DNA from: Pegoplata infirma | Lineage: Eukaryota; Arthropoda; Insecta; Diptera; Anthomyiidae | Assembly: GCA_963921195.1 (NCBI GenBank) | Contig: OY992539.1 | Coordinates: 212,168,035-212,232,034 of the forward strand | Length of the DNA: 64,000 nt | Reading direction: 5' to 3' | In this document: piece by piece, positions 1-11,160 of the stretch | Layout: each line of letters begins with the position of its first letter | Position numbering within the stretch: position 1 is the first letter of the stretch | Notes under the pieces: model-generated | Database searches by the model: none | Told to the model about the DNA's origin: nothing | Seen by the model: the letters and a program-made list of their open reading frames with translations, nothing else | Position numbers and translations under genes: made by a program

Positions 1-453
1 AACTTTGTTTTTAACAAATTTCATCTACTATAAAAAAGTTTCCAATGTATTGTCGCCCACTGTATAAGAAAGATATGTATTGATTTTTTCAACAATATCT
101 AATTTTTTGTTATTTTTTGAAAATTTTTTGAGTTTATCGATTTTTTACTGCTATAGACCTTTTTTTAAATTTCTAATGTTTTAACTTGGAAAAAATCTAC
201 TCGGAAATATTTTTTAAAAATGTTCTGAAAAATGTCTATAAATTTTTTCATTTTCCACATCGACCCTCGTAACACATTCATTATTTTCCCAATCTGGACG
301 CTATTAAGCTTAAATTAAAGCTTGATAAATTACCTACATCACATTTTTTTATAATCCTTGTTTGATAAATATAACGTTTAGTTTTGTTAACTTTGTCTTT
401 AACAAATTTCATCTACTATAAAAAAGTTTCCAATGTATTGTCGCCCACTGTAT
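1..453. repeat. Direct repeat of a ~65-bp segment with a Tc1-like end
   Basis: Bases 1-65 recur almost unchanged at 389-453. Both copies end in a stretch whose complement begins TACAGTGGGCGACAATAC, which looks like a Tc1/mariner terminal repeat at a TA. No partner inverted end or transposase is visible, so these may be two right-hand remnants or a simple duplication. The first copy is cut by the window edge. Confidence 0.5.
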
Positions 454-1620
454 GTATAGACCAATTCACACACATGAAAAGCCCTATCCTTTTTCTATCC
501 ACAACAGTTGAAAAATTTAGTGAGAAAGTCCCAAAAAAAGTTTTTTGACAATAACTTTAAAATTTGAGAGTGTCTGGCAAGCTTGATGGGCATTTTTGTG
601 ATCTTTTTGACGAGAGCTACAACCCTAACTACCTCATTTTAAAAGTATATTCGATTTTGTGTTTTTTGAACCACAGTGTAATCTGTCATGATTATCTAAG
701 TGACATCAGCAGAGAAATCTGGCAAAACAGAAAAGAAATCTGCTAAGACATTTTCTAGAAAATTTGGTTTTTAATGAATTTGTTTTATTGGAAACTATAA
801 TAGTTTTTTTTTTAATTAAACTTTAAAAAAAATTAAAAAAAGGCGTTTCTGAAAATTAGCAATATAATCTACTGATTAGTCTCAATTGTTTTAATTGTAT
901 AACAAACGAAAAAAATTAACAATTTGAAAAAAAAACTTAAAGTTTTCTTGAAAAAAGGATGACAGCAAACTATTTCTGTAAAATTACAAAATAATCTGCC
1001 AAAAATATTTTCAAAAATATGTTAAATAATATAGGTTTGATTGCATAAAAAAACAAAAAAAAAAATTGACAATTTAAAAAAAGATTTAGAAAATTTTCTT
1101 GAAAAAAGATGACAGCAAACTATTTCTGTTTAACTAAAATAGTCTTCTAACAATATTTTGAAATTCGGCAAAAAGAACCAGTAAAAACGCAGTAAAATTT
1201 TTATTATTTTGTAAAACTGAATGAGAGAGATTTAAGTAGAAATACCAATTTTACCAGAAAAATTTGCTGAAAGTTTGCTAAATCAAATTGAAAGTCGTTT
1301 TACGAATTTTTTGACAGAGTTTTTCTTTTGAGTGCAGAGCTCAAGACATACTTTTATTTAAAATTAGTTTGAGCGAAATCCGATTATTTTGACCCATAGC
1401 GCCCGTCTATCAAGGTTTTGGTTTTTCAGAAAATGTTTACCAAACATTTTAAAATTTTATCGCAAAGCAACATGGGCTAAAATGTTCAGATTTGGCTCAA
1501 ATTAGTTTTAAATAAAAGTTTGTCTCCATCTCCATGAAATAGTCAGTGAAAAAAAAAAATTTGAGTTTTTTCAAAATCGGAAGAAAAAAAATTTTGCCAT
1601 ACAAAAAAATGCCAGTCTAT
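454..1620. other. AT-rich non-coding DNA
   Basis: No gene is recognised. An ~80-bp segment containing GATGACAGCAAACTATTTC at 905-990 is repeated at about 1062-1135, a degenerate tandem duplication. From about 1370 to 1555 lies a copy of a dispersed repeat (GCTATGGG / TTTGGCTCAAATTA block) found again near 6.9, 28.2, 31.9 and 47.5 kb. The small ORF at 564-746 has no recognisable motif and is treated as chance. Confidence 0.5.
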
Positions 1621-2037
1621 TGTTACTTCCCAGCAAAACCTAGGTAATGTGTTGTGAAAAGTAATGACTGCCAATTACATTACTTATAACAACTATTCAT
1701 TACTCACTGCATTACATTAGTCCAAAAAGCAACTAGTGGCTTATATTGTAACTAGCTTACAATCCCGGTACTTCGTTACCGGTTGTATTGAATACCGGAT
1801 AATAGAAGGATCAGAATTATTCTATCGATTTCAAAAAAATTCCCCTACGTAGTCTTTGTTTTATTTACTTGTGGACGTTTAAGTCTTCCATATAAAAATA
1901 TTTCAATGAATAATTTAAACAATAAAATTTGAATAACTTTGCTGGTACGTTATCATGTTCGTTCCGGGGGAAAAATATAATGACAATTTTCGAGCCCTTA
2001 TGTCGGGATTTTGGATTTTGAGTGAATAAATATTTCA

Positions 2038-2548
2038 GTGAAAAAAGAAATTGGAATAAAAAAAATATGGAGTAAAAAAGCTAAACACCAAAAATTTGAG
2101 TTGAAAATATCATTCCATATTGTTCCCTGCTCTATTTCATATTGTTCCCCGTTCTACGCCATTTCAATTCCAATTCCATCCCCATCTTCAAAGGTCATTA
2201 TTATAGGAACAAAAAAAGTACCAAAAGTACACTTTATTACCCCCATTAGAAACGGAATTTAAAAAAAGTACCTCTTCCAGAATGTTTTTTCTTCACCGAA
2301 GGATCCTACAATCCATATATCAGTTATCTAGGATCATTGTTTCAGCAAATATTAAAAGTACTTTTTATCCCCGTTAAGAAACGGAATTTCCAAAAAAGAA
2401 CTTTTCCCAATCTCTTTTTTCACTGAAGGATTTTACATTCCAAATTTTAAGTTTCTGGGACCATTATATCAGGAAATAAATAAGTACACTTTTTTATTCC
2501 TTTTAATCCCTTTATTTTCCGAGAGGCGAACCTTACCCAATTTTAAGT
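2038..2548 (+). repeat. AAAGTACC-family repeat units
   Basis: Degenerate units with the order ACCATTATTTCAGG, AAAAAGTACC(A)AAAGTACAC, TTACCCC, AGAAACGGAATTT, GTACTTTTT, GGATCCTACA. The same order recurs at 3.2-4.2, 29.2-31.5, 34.8-35.7, 36.8, 38.6 and 50.0-51.8 kb, and inverted at 14.0-14.3/16.8-17.1 kb. The ORF at 2038-2262 lies across these repeats and is not considered a gene. Confidence 0.6.
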
Positions 2549-3150
2549 TTTTATAAAAGGTACTTTTTATAAAAGGTACTTTTTATAAAAGGTACTTTTT
2601 ATAAAAGGTACTTTTTATAAAAGGTACTTTTTATAACAGGTACTTTTTATAAAAGTCACTTTTTGTAAAAGGTGCTTTTGATAATAGGTACTTTTTAAAA
2701 AAGGTACTTTTTATAAAAGGTACTTTTTATAAAAGGTACTTTTTATAAAAGGTACTTTTCATAAAAGGTACTTTTTATAAAAGGTACTTTTTATAAAAGG
2801 TACTTTTTATAAAAGTTACTTTTTATAAAAGTTACTTTTTACAAAAGGTACTTTTTATAAAAGGTACTTTTTATAAAGGTACTTTTTATAAGAGGTACTT
2901 TTTATAAAAAGTACTTTTTATAAGAGGTACTTTTTATAAAAAGTACTTTTTATAAAAGGTACTTTTTGTAAAAAGTAACTTTTATAAAAAGTAACTTTTA
3001 TAAAAAGTACCTTTTATAAAAAGTACCTTTTATAAAAAGTACCTTTTATGAAAAGTACCTTTTATAAAAAGTACCTTTTATAAAAAGTACCTTTTATAAA
3101 AAGTACCTTTTTTAAAAAGTACCTATTATCAAAAGCACCTTTTACAAAAA
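2549..3150. repeat. 16-bp minisatellite that changes strand midway
   Basis: From about 2549 to 2960 the array is GGTACTTTTTATAAAA repeated head to tail. After a mixed zone around 2890-2990 it continues to 3150 as the reverse complement, TTTTATAAAAAGTACC. The two parts could pair as a long hairpin. The core AAAAAGTACC is the hallmark word of the surrounding 146-bp family, so the array probably grew from it. Confidence 0.8.
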
Positions 3151-4190
3151 GTGACCAAAAGTACACTTTTTTCCATTTTAACCCCGTAGAGTCAACATTG
3201 GCAAAAACCCAGCCTTGGTGAATATTTTTTCCGGGAGGTGAACCTACATTGCAAATTTTAAGTTTCTAGGACCATTATTTAAGAAAATATAAAAGGTACC
3301 AAAAGTACAGTTTTTTACCCTTTTAACCCCTTAGAATCAACATTGGCAAAATCCAGCCTTAGTAGATTTATATTCCGGGAGCTGAACCTACATTCAAAAT
3401 TTCAAGTGTCTAGGACCATTATTTAAGGAAATATAAAAGGTACCAAAGGTACATTTTTTTACCCTTTTTACCCCCTTAGAATCAACATTGGCAAAAATCC
3501 AGCCTTAGAATCAACATTGGAAAATCCAGCCTTAGTAGATTTATATTCCGGGAGCTGAACCTACATTCAAAATTTCAAGTGTCTGGGACCATTATTTAAG
3601 GAAATATAAAAGGTACCAAAGGTACATTTTTTTACCCTATTTACCCCCCTAGAATCAACATTGGCAAAAATCCAGCCTTACTGGATCTATATTCTGGGAG
3701 ATGAACATACAGTCCAAATTTCAAGTTTCTGTGACCATTATTTCAGGAGATATAAAAAGTACCAAAAGTACAGTTTTTTACCCTTTTTACCCCCTTAGAA
3801 TCAACATTGGCAAAAATCCGGCCTTACTGGATCTATATTCCAATAGTATAACATACAGTCCAAATTTCAAGTCTCTGTGGCCATTATTTCAGGAGATATA
3901 AAAAGTACCAAAAGTACAGTTTTTTACCCTTTTTGTCCCCTTAGAATCAACATTGACAAAAATCCGGCCTTACTGGATCTATATTCCGGGAGGTGAACAT
4001 ACAGTCCAAATTTCAAGTCTCTATGACCATTATTTCAGGAGATATAAAAAGTACCAAAAGTACAGTTTTTTACCCTTTTTACCCCCTTAGAATCAACATT
4101 GGCAAAAATCCAGCCTTAGTGGATCTATATTCCGGGAGGTGGACCTACAGTCCAAATTTCAAGTCTCTAGCTTCAGCGGTTTGGGCTGGG
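3151..4190 (+). repeat. 146-bp tandem repeat (AAAGTACC family)
   Basis: Successive copies of AACATACAGTCCAAATTTCA begin near 3704, 3850 and 3996, a spacing of exactly 146 bp; earlier units are slightly more diverged. Each unit contains ACCATTATTTCAGGAGATA, AAAAGTACCAAAAGTACAG, CCCCTTAGAATCAACATTGG and ATATTCCGGGAGGTG. The ORFs at 3701-3901 and 3993-4196 are the same frame in neighbouring units, not genes. Confidence 0.75.
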
Positions 4191-4258
4191 CGATGATGAA
4201 TGAGTATGTCAGTCAGTCAGTCAGTCAGTCACATTACTCTTTTATATATATAGATATG
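4170..4258 (+). repeat. (TCAG)n tail, resembles the end of an RTE-type LINE
   Basis: The repeat block ends in GGTTTGGGCTGGGCGATGATG, a run of TCAG units at about 4208-4231 and TTTTATATATATAGAT. This combination is reminiscent of the 3' tails of RTE-like non-LTR retrotransposons, from general knowledge only. No reverse transcriptase is seen nearby. Confidence 0.35.
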
Positions 4259-6580
4259 TAAGTACTTATTTGCAATAATATAAATAATAAGTTATTGAGA
4301 ATGTTAAAAATAAATACTTATTTGCAAGTTCACTTGGGAAATTAAGCCCAATCAGAAAAAAACAATATTTGTTTTACATTTTTAGCTTAAAGTTTCGCGA
4401 AAACGAATAATCTAATGATAAATAGTTATTTCAAACTCTGTTTGCAACTATTTATTTTATTCCTTATAAGTAACTACTTATTTTACTCGTTATAGGTAAG
4501 TAGTTATTTATCTCCCTACTCGTAAGCTTCTAGGCACTAATTATTTTTGTCTCACGGCCTTTATAGAATAAGTAGTGTTTCATGCAATGAGTAAGTACAT
4601 ACCAATAATTATTACTAATTACTATACTCATTACTAGTAATGCAAAAATTTGCTGGGTTGTCACAGGACTAGTCGCGAAAGGGAATTTTAGATCAGTTGA
4701 CATCTTTTTTTCTGGTCATGAAACTGGTATTCAGTGACTAGTTTGCGTTGAACCAGTCATGGGAAAAGGTTAATCGGTCCTCTGGAACTAATAAATTTCT
4801 TACAGGATTGAGTACATGGTTATCCTAAGTTTTTTTTTTTTTTTTTAACAAGAGACTTAAGACAAACAAAAGATTTTAGGACTTTATTAGAGCCCCTTCT
4901 CCAAAGTTAAATTATTTTAAATATTTGCTTTAAAACAAATCAGTCTCCTAGAAATTCTTCACTCTTTATAAAATTCCCTCTGAAATTAAATCCAATTTCT
5001 TCATTTATATTTTGTCATTTGTTTCTTTAAAGTAATCAACACATTTTGACAAATGTAAATTATTGATTTTTAATCATAATCTAGTGATAACGTGTAATAT
5101 AATACAATTTTATTACACATATTAAACATATTTTTTTTTGTGTTGAGCAAAAGTTACTGTAAAAATTTCCATCTGGTTTTCTTCGATCATCTTTTTTGCA
5201 ATTCAGAAATTTTTTGTATTAACACTATGGCAACAATGTTAAACTATGTATTGGTTTTTACACGGTAAAAAAATTGAAAGGAAAACTAGAAGATAACAGG
5301 AAAAATACGATTAAACAATAATTTTTTAATTAAATTAGTTACTCGAAAAATAAAGTCATTAAAAAAAATTGTCAACTCAATTAAAAAAGTAATTAAAACT
5401 ATTAATTGATTCAATAAAAAAATTAATTGTATGTATTAAAAAAATAATTGCATATAAAAAATTATTTGAATCTTTAAAAAATATAATTCAATCAATTAAT
5501 AAAATTAAAAACTTTTGGTCTCACAGACATTAATTAAATCCATTAAAAAAAGAATTAAATTAATTAAAAAATTAATTGAATCAATAAAAATCATATGAAA
5601 TTAATGAAAAATATAATTGATTTAATTAAAAAAATATTTTTATCGATTAAAACAATTAATTGAAATTATTTCGTAATACATACAGAAAAACTCTCAGATT
5701 CTAAGAAATGTTTCATTTAAAAAATATCTCAGCTTAACAAAACTGTTTCTTTAGAAAACTTTTTAAATTTTATTATTTTTACAGTGTTCTTTAAACAATT
5801 TCGCTTAAGATACCATCAACAAGTTGTAAGTTTCCAAAGATGTTTTATCTTTTTTTATTAGCAATTTCTTTTAATTTTTTTTTTATTATTTTTTTGTTCA
5901 ACTAGTATTTGTATTTTCGGCAAGCCTCTTGTTTGAAATTTTTCTGTAATTCATTTTTAAAAGAACTTTATGTTTATTTGTTGTTGTTTTAAATAGTTAA
6001 GCTCTCCTTAAGACATCTTGGGTTGGTTGTTGTTTTTCTTCCCAAATCTATTCCTTTATCTTTTGTATATAGTTTTTTTTTGGTTTGATTTAATGTGTTG
6101 CTTTGCATTACATTTATTACCAATTGAAATTTGAAATGCGTGAGAATGTGCTCAAGATACAGTTCAGATACTTGCCTCGGGGTAATGGGAAAACAGCAAC
6201 AACTTGTTTTCACAAATGGCAGCAACAAGTGTTTTTTTTTTTTGCCATATTATAGGCGATTTTGATTTTTATGTTGTTTATTTTCTTACTGGTCGTAGGT
6301 TAATATGAGGTTGTATAAAGTCACAATATGACGAAAAAAAAAAAATTGGGAAAATTAGAATTTTTGTTTTTATGATTTTTTTTTAAGCCGTATGAAAATA
6401 TTTCAAAAGAGAGAGTTCAAAAATTTATAGATATACGGAAGAATAATCGAAAATATTACAGATTTCGAAGGGAGTCTCTAGGAAATTGTCTGGGAGTTTT
6501 TTTTATGAGAAGGTTTTTTTTTTTAATTTCTTAGAATATTATAATGTGTTATAGAAATAATTAAAGTTATTATTATTCGA
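4259..6580. other. AT-rich non-coding DNA, partly TTAAT/ATTAATTG low complexity
   Basis: No gene is recognised. About 4260-4640 holds TAAGTACTTATT-type repeats. About 5290-5690 is a low-complexity tract of AATTAATTGAATCAATTAAAAA variants; similar tracts occur at 12.4-12.8, 25.3-25.4 and 27.5-27.7 kb. The remainder is unique-looking AT-rich sequence. The ORF at 5989-6228 (minus) has no family signature. Confidence 0.45.
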
Positions 6581-6589
6581 CAGTTCCAG

Positions 6590-8200
6590 TTTTAAATAAA
6601 TAAAAACTAATTCGAGCTCAAGGCTATTTTTTTTTCGTAAATAAATATTCCTTTATTCTATTCCAATATTTTGACCTTCTTTGAAGATCGTCTTAAGAGA
6701 TTTGTGCAGTAAAGTTTCATAAGCACAAAAAAAAAAATAAAAACTAAAATATATGTCTTATGATACTTCAAATTTATTAATTTCAATGCGCTGAACACGA
6801 ATATTAAATAATTTCAAAATCGGTCAAACGGTTTTAGAGATATCACTATTTGGATTTGGCAAAAAATGACAAGTTTTTCCTAAGGTAAAAAAATTTAAAA
6901 ACAAAATTTTAAAATGTTGTTTCTTGTCCCTTTATAGAGCTTGAGACAGGCTTTCATTTAAAATTAATTTGTGCTAAATCAGATTTTTTTTCCCTGTGGC
7001 GCCCTTAGATCAAAGTTTTGGTTTTTTAGAAATTTTTCACCAAAAACTCTATTCTTTGATCGAAGGGCACTATGGGTTTAAATAGTCTGATTTGGCTCAA
7101 ATTAATTTTAGATGAAAGTTTGTCTCAATCTCTATAAAACAGTCAAGAAAAAAAAAAAATGAAACTTGTTTTTAATTTCTTGAATGTAGGAAAAACCCCA
7201 CATTTTTGGAAATTTTTTGCCAAATTTCTAATGGCAATATCTCAAAAACTGTTCGAAATATTTCAAAAATATATATTCGCATTCAGCATTCTAAAATTAA
7301 TGTAATGTATTGCAAGATATTTTTTTTTTGGTTTTCAAAAATTTTAAGCTGTGGTGAACATTCTTCAAAAACCCAAAACTTTGATTGAAGTGCGCCTCAG
7401 GTTAAAATGATCGGATTTACCTCGAATCAAGTAATCTTCAAAGAAGGTCGAAATATTGGAATAGAATAAAGGAATATGTATCTACAAAAAAAAAAAAAAT
7501 AAAAAAGGCCTCGAGCTTAATTAATTTTTATTTATTTCACAACAAGTTGTTTTTCTTGTACCTTTCCGATCTTAAATAAATAAAAATTCCTCGAGCTCGA
7601 GGATATTGTTATTTTTTTGGTAGATAATCTTTTATTCTATTCCAAAATTTTGACCTTTTTTAAAGATCGTCATCAGGAATTTTTTAGTGCATTTTTATAG
7701 ACACAAAAACACCTTATTTTTAAAAATTTGAAAATGTTTTTGCAATATCTAAAAAATCGTTTTACTTTTGAAACTTTGGACTTTATTTTCGGACTAACAA
7801 TCGGCCGAGATTTTACATTGAAAATTAATGCAATTAGTCGTGAGTCAAAATCTCTGTAAACTAGTGTAATTAAAGTTGTTATCATTTGACCTTTTTAATT
7901 TGAAATAAATAAAAAATAATTATTAAGCTCTTGGCCAGTGTTTTTTGGTAAACCGAAATTCCTTTATTCTATTCCAATATTTTGGCCTTTAAAGGTCATC
8001 ATCAGTGATTTTTTTAGTGCATTTTTATTGAAACAAAAAATTATTCGAGGCTCGAGGCCAATGTTTTTTTTGTAGATTAATAATCCTTTATTCTATTCCA
8101 ATATTTCGACCTTCTTTAAAGATTATGATAAGGGATTTTTAAGTGAATTTTTATAGACACAAAACTTAAAAATTATATTTTGCTCGAATTGTCAACTAAT
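6590..8200. repeat. Cluster of CTCGAGG/TTCCTTTATTC repeats with hammerhead-like core
   Basis: At least five copies, in both orientations, of a unit reading (in sense) CTGATGA, a short hairpin GATCTTC...GAAGGTC, GAAATATTGGAATAGAATAAAGG, then T-rich sequence and a GAGCTCGAGGCC border. Copies are near 6620-6720 (minus), 7431-7510 (plus), 7560-7690 (minus), 7900-8010 (minus) and 8050-8140 (minus). The motif order recalls the hammerhead-bearing ends of Penelope-like elements, but no Penelope protein is present. The segment at 6840-7180 is a copy of another dispersed repeat (GATCGAAGGGC / CTATGGG block). Confidence 0.5.
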
Positions 8201-8435
8201 ATTACACTCTGTTTACTAATTTAGAACCAAAAAAAAAAAAATAGGTCTAAGGACTTGGTCTGGAGATATTTTTATTTAAGTAAAATTACTTTTTCTAAAA
8301 GCTGAGAATTTTTTTCAAAGTTTGCAATATCTCGAAAACTGTTCTTTTTTGAAGCTTTGGATTTTATTTTCGGACACAGCCGAGATTTAACATTGAAAAT
8401 AAATGCAAATTGTCGTGAGTCAAAATCTCTATAAA

Positions 8436-9628
8436 CTACACCATTTACAGATGTAATTCGAAAAAGATCAATTGTAATTCGAAGATTCTATTTGTAATTC
8501 GAAGATTCCATTTGTAATTCGAAGGTTCCATTTGTAATTCGAAGATTCCATTTGTAATTCGAATACTCCAATTGTAATTCGAAGATTCCATTTGTAATTC
8601 GAAGATTCCAATTGTAATTCGAAAAAGATCAATTGTAATTCGAAAAAGATCAATTGTAATTCGAAAAAGATCAATTGTAATTCGAAAAAGATCAATTGTA
8701 ATTCGTAAAAGATCAATTGTAATTCGTAAAAGATCAATTGTAATTCGAAAAAGATCAATTGTAATTCGAAAAAGATCAATTGTAATTCGAAAAATATCAA
8801 TTGTAATTCGTAAAAGATCAATTGTAATTCGAAAAAGATCAATTGTAATTCGTAAAAGATCAATTGTAATTCGAAAAAGATCAATTGTAATTCGTAAAAG
8901 ATCAATTGTAATTCGAAAAAGATCAATTGTAATTCGAAGATTCCATTTGTAATTCGAAGATTCCAATTGTAATTCGAAGATTCCAATTGTAATTCGAAAA
9001 CCAACGAGTAAAATTGTTTCTTACGCCTTTAAAAACATTGTGTTTTGTTGATTTACTCGTTGGTTTTCGAATTACAATTGGAATCTTCGAATTACAATTG
9101 GAATCTTCGAATTACAAATGGAATCTTCGAATTACAATTGATCTTTTTCGAATTACAATTGATCTTTTACGAATTACAATTGATCTTTTTCGAATTACAA
9201 TTGATCTTTTACGAATAACAATTGATCTTTTTCGAATTACAATTGATCTTTTACGAATTACAATTGATCTTTTTCGAATTACAATTGATCTTTTTCGAAT
9301 TACAATTGATCTTTTTCGAATTACAATTGATCTTTTTCGAATTACAATTGATCTTTTACGAATTACAATTGATCTTTTTCGAATTACAATTGATCTTTTT
9401 CGAATTACAATTGATCTTTTTCGAATTACAATTGATCTTTTTCGAATTACAATTGGAATCTTCGAATTACAAATGGAATCTTCGAATTACAATTGGAGTA
9501 TTCGAATTACAAATGGAATCTTCGAATTACAAATGGAATCTTCGAATTACAAATGGAATCTTCGAATTACAAATAGAATCTTCGAATTACAATTGATCTT
9601 TTTCGAATTACATCTGTAAATGGTGTAG
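8436..9628. mobile_element. Foldback element: two 577-bp arms around a 39-nt loop
   Basis: Left arm 8436-9012 and right arm 9052-9628 are inverted copies of exactly equal length, separated by the unique loop 9013-9051. Ends are CTACACCATTTACAG and its complement, flanked on both sides by TATAAA (8430-8435 and 9629-9634), a 6-bp target duplication. Each arm is built of tandem 21-bp monomers (TTCGAATTACAATTGATCTTT) in the middle, with 20-bp variants (TTCGAATTACAATTGGAATC) at the loop-proximal and terminal ends. The arms differ at only a few positions, so the copy is young or kept alike by conversion. Because 21 is a multiple of 3, long open frames with 7-residue repeats run through both arms; they are repeat artefacts. 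No transposase is encoded, so movement would depend on an enzyme supplied elsewhere. Confidence 0.92.
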
Positions 9629-9639
9629 TATAAATAAAT

Positions 9640-10260
9640 TTGTTATTTTTTGACCTTTCCAATTTGAAACAAATAAAAAATTATTCGTTGAGCTCAAGGC
9701 CAGTGTTTTTTGGTAAACCAAAATTCCTTTATTCTATTCCAATATTTTGGCCTTTGAAGACCATCATCAGGGATTTTTTAGCAACAAAAACTTAAAAATT
9801 ATGTTGTGCACATGCACTGTCATCGTAATATTATCAATGTAATATTAAGTGAAATGCGTGCATGCAATAATTTTTAAGTTTTAGTGTCTTTAAAAATTTA
9901 CTGTAAAAATCCCTGATGATGATCTTCACAGAAGGTCGAAATATTGGAATCGAGAAAAGTATTATTTATCTACATTCTGATTATGATTTTTAAATTAATA
10001 AAAATTATTTATTATTCGACCTATAAATTCCATTGATAAAGATTACTCCAGCTCGAGGTCACGTTTCTTTACTAATTATTACGATAATATTGTAAAAGTA
10101 ACAATTTTCCAGAAACTATTTATGGTCGTTTAATTTATTATTATTTATCTCCTACAAAAAAATTGTGGCCTCGAACTTGATTAATTTTTATTATTTTAAT
10201 ATTGGAAAGGTCGAATAATAACAACTTTAATTGTTTTTATTAAACATTATAAGATTGTAA
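9640..10260. repeat. Further copies of the CTCGAGG/hammerhead-like repeat
   Basis: A minus-strand copy lies at about 9660-9790 and a plus-strand copy at about 9880-9985; the latter has the best-preserved core, CTGATGA at 9913-9919 and GAAA at 9938-9941 with a 7-bp hairpin between. At 10030-10140 is a related block (CGAGGTCACGTTTCTTTACTAATTA...) that recurs at about 23945-24060. Confidence 0.5.
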
Positions 10261-10310
10261 GAAGTTTTACAAAAAAAAAAACTATCACAAGAAATTTTTT
10301 TTTTTTTTTG

Positions 10311-10733
10311 GGGGCGTGAGTAAATTTTGACTCACACTCACTCACGCTCACGCAAAAAATAAACGAATCACTCACTAATCACTCACGCAATTTTTTTTTT
10401 TACTCACGCTCACTCACTATTCACATGAGTAATAAAAAACTTACTCACGATCACGCGTGACTAATGCCAAATTCAATCACGCTCACACGTAAGTCGCGCA
10501 AAATCGCCAAAAAAAAATTTTATACAAAAAATGAAAAAAATATTGGGCAAATCAAAAAATCTAATCACGCAAACTCACGCTAAAAATAAATGACTCACTT
10601 ACTAATCACTCACTCAGATTTTTTTTTAACTCACGCTCACTCACAATCACGTGATTGAAATTAAAACCACTCACACTCACGCGTGAATCACGCATGATGC
10701 TCCAATTCACGTGACCAGCTCCCATCTCTAGTC
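10311..10733. repeat. CTCACGCTCACTCAC-rich repeat, possible hAT fragment
   Basis: Dense CTCACG/CACTCAC words in two rough half-units, ending in CAGCTCCCATCTCT. The composition and end resemble the complete 273-bp element at 55772-56044, which has an 8-bp target duplication. No convincing duplication is seen here, so this copy is probably broken. CACGTGA and CACGCGTGA dyads recur inside. Confidence 0.45.
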
Positions 10734-11160
10734 GAAATCTTGGAATAGAGTAAAGGATTATTTATCTTCAAGACAAATCGAGCCTTGAGCTCGATTATTT
10801 ATTGTTTATTTTATAAAAATTAAGGTTTTTATTCTTCGACATTTCAATTTTTAATAAATAAAAATTATTCAAGCTCGAGGCTAGTGTTATTTGGTAAACA
10901 AATATTCCTTCAATCTTCTTTAATATTTCATTAAGGGTCATCATCAGGGACTTTATATGAACGGCAAACTTTATAAAGTAATTAAAAATTTTAATGGAGG
11001 AATATTTGAATACGAAATAACACTAGCCTCGAGCTCAAAAAATTTTTATTTATTAAAAATTGAAAGGTCAAAGAATAAAAACTTTATTTTTTATTAAATA
11101 AACAAAAAATAATCGAGCTCGAGGCCAGTATTTTTGTTTTCTAGATAAATTAGGCTTTTT
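10734..11160. repeat. Last copies of the CTCGAGG/hammerhead-like cluster
   Basis: A truncated plus copy follows directly at about 10735-10800 (GTCGAAATCTTGGAATAGAG). A minus copy spans about 10860-10955 with CATCATCAGGGAC, the complement of the CTGATGATG core. The block up to 11150 repeats the GAGCTCGAGGCCAGT border. The ORF at 11094-11333 is not recognisable. Confidence 0.45.

Larger units (their letters stand above)
1630..4656. mobile_element. Possible TIR element bracketing the 16-bp and 146-bp repeats
   Basis: CCCAGCAAA near 1630 is matched by TTTGCTGGG near 4650, and both ends carry subterminal TAATG/CATTACT motifs. Flanks TTGTTAC and TTGTCAC could be a mutated target duplication. The match is short and the assignment weak; it is listed because it would explain why the repeat block is bounded. 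Confidence 0.25.

Noticed and set aside
8445..9619. Long ORFs of 124-201 residues with 7-residue repeats
   Set aside because: They follow from a 21-bp repeat without stops, occur on both arms and in two frames, and lie inside a foldback element.
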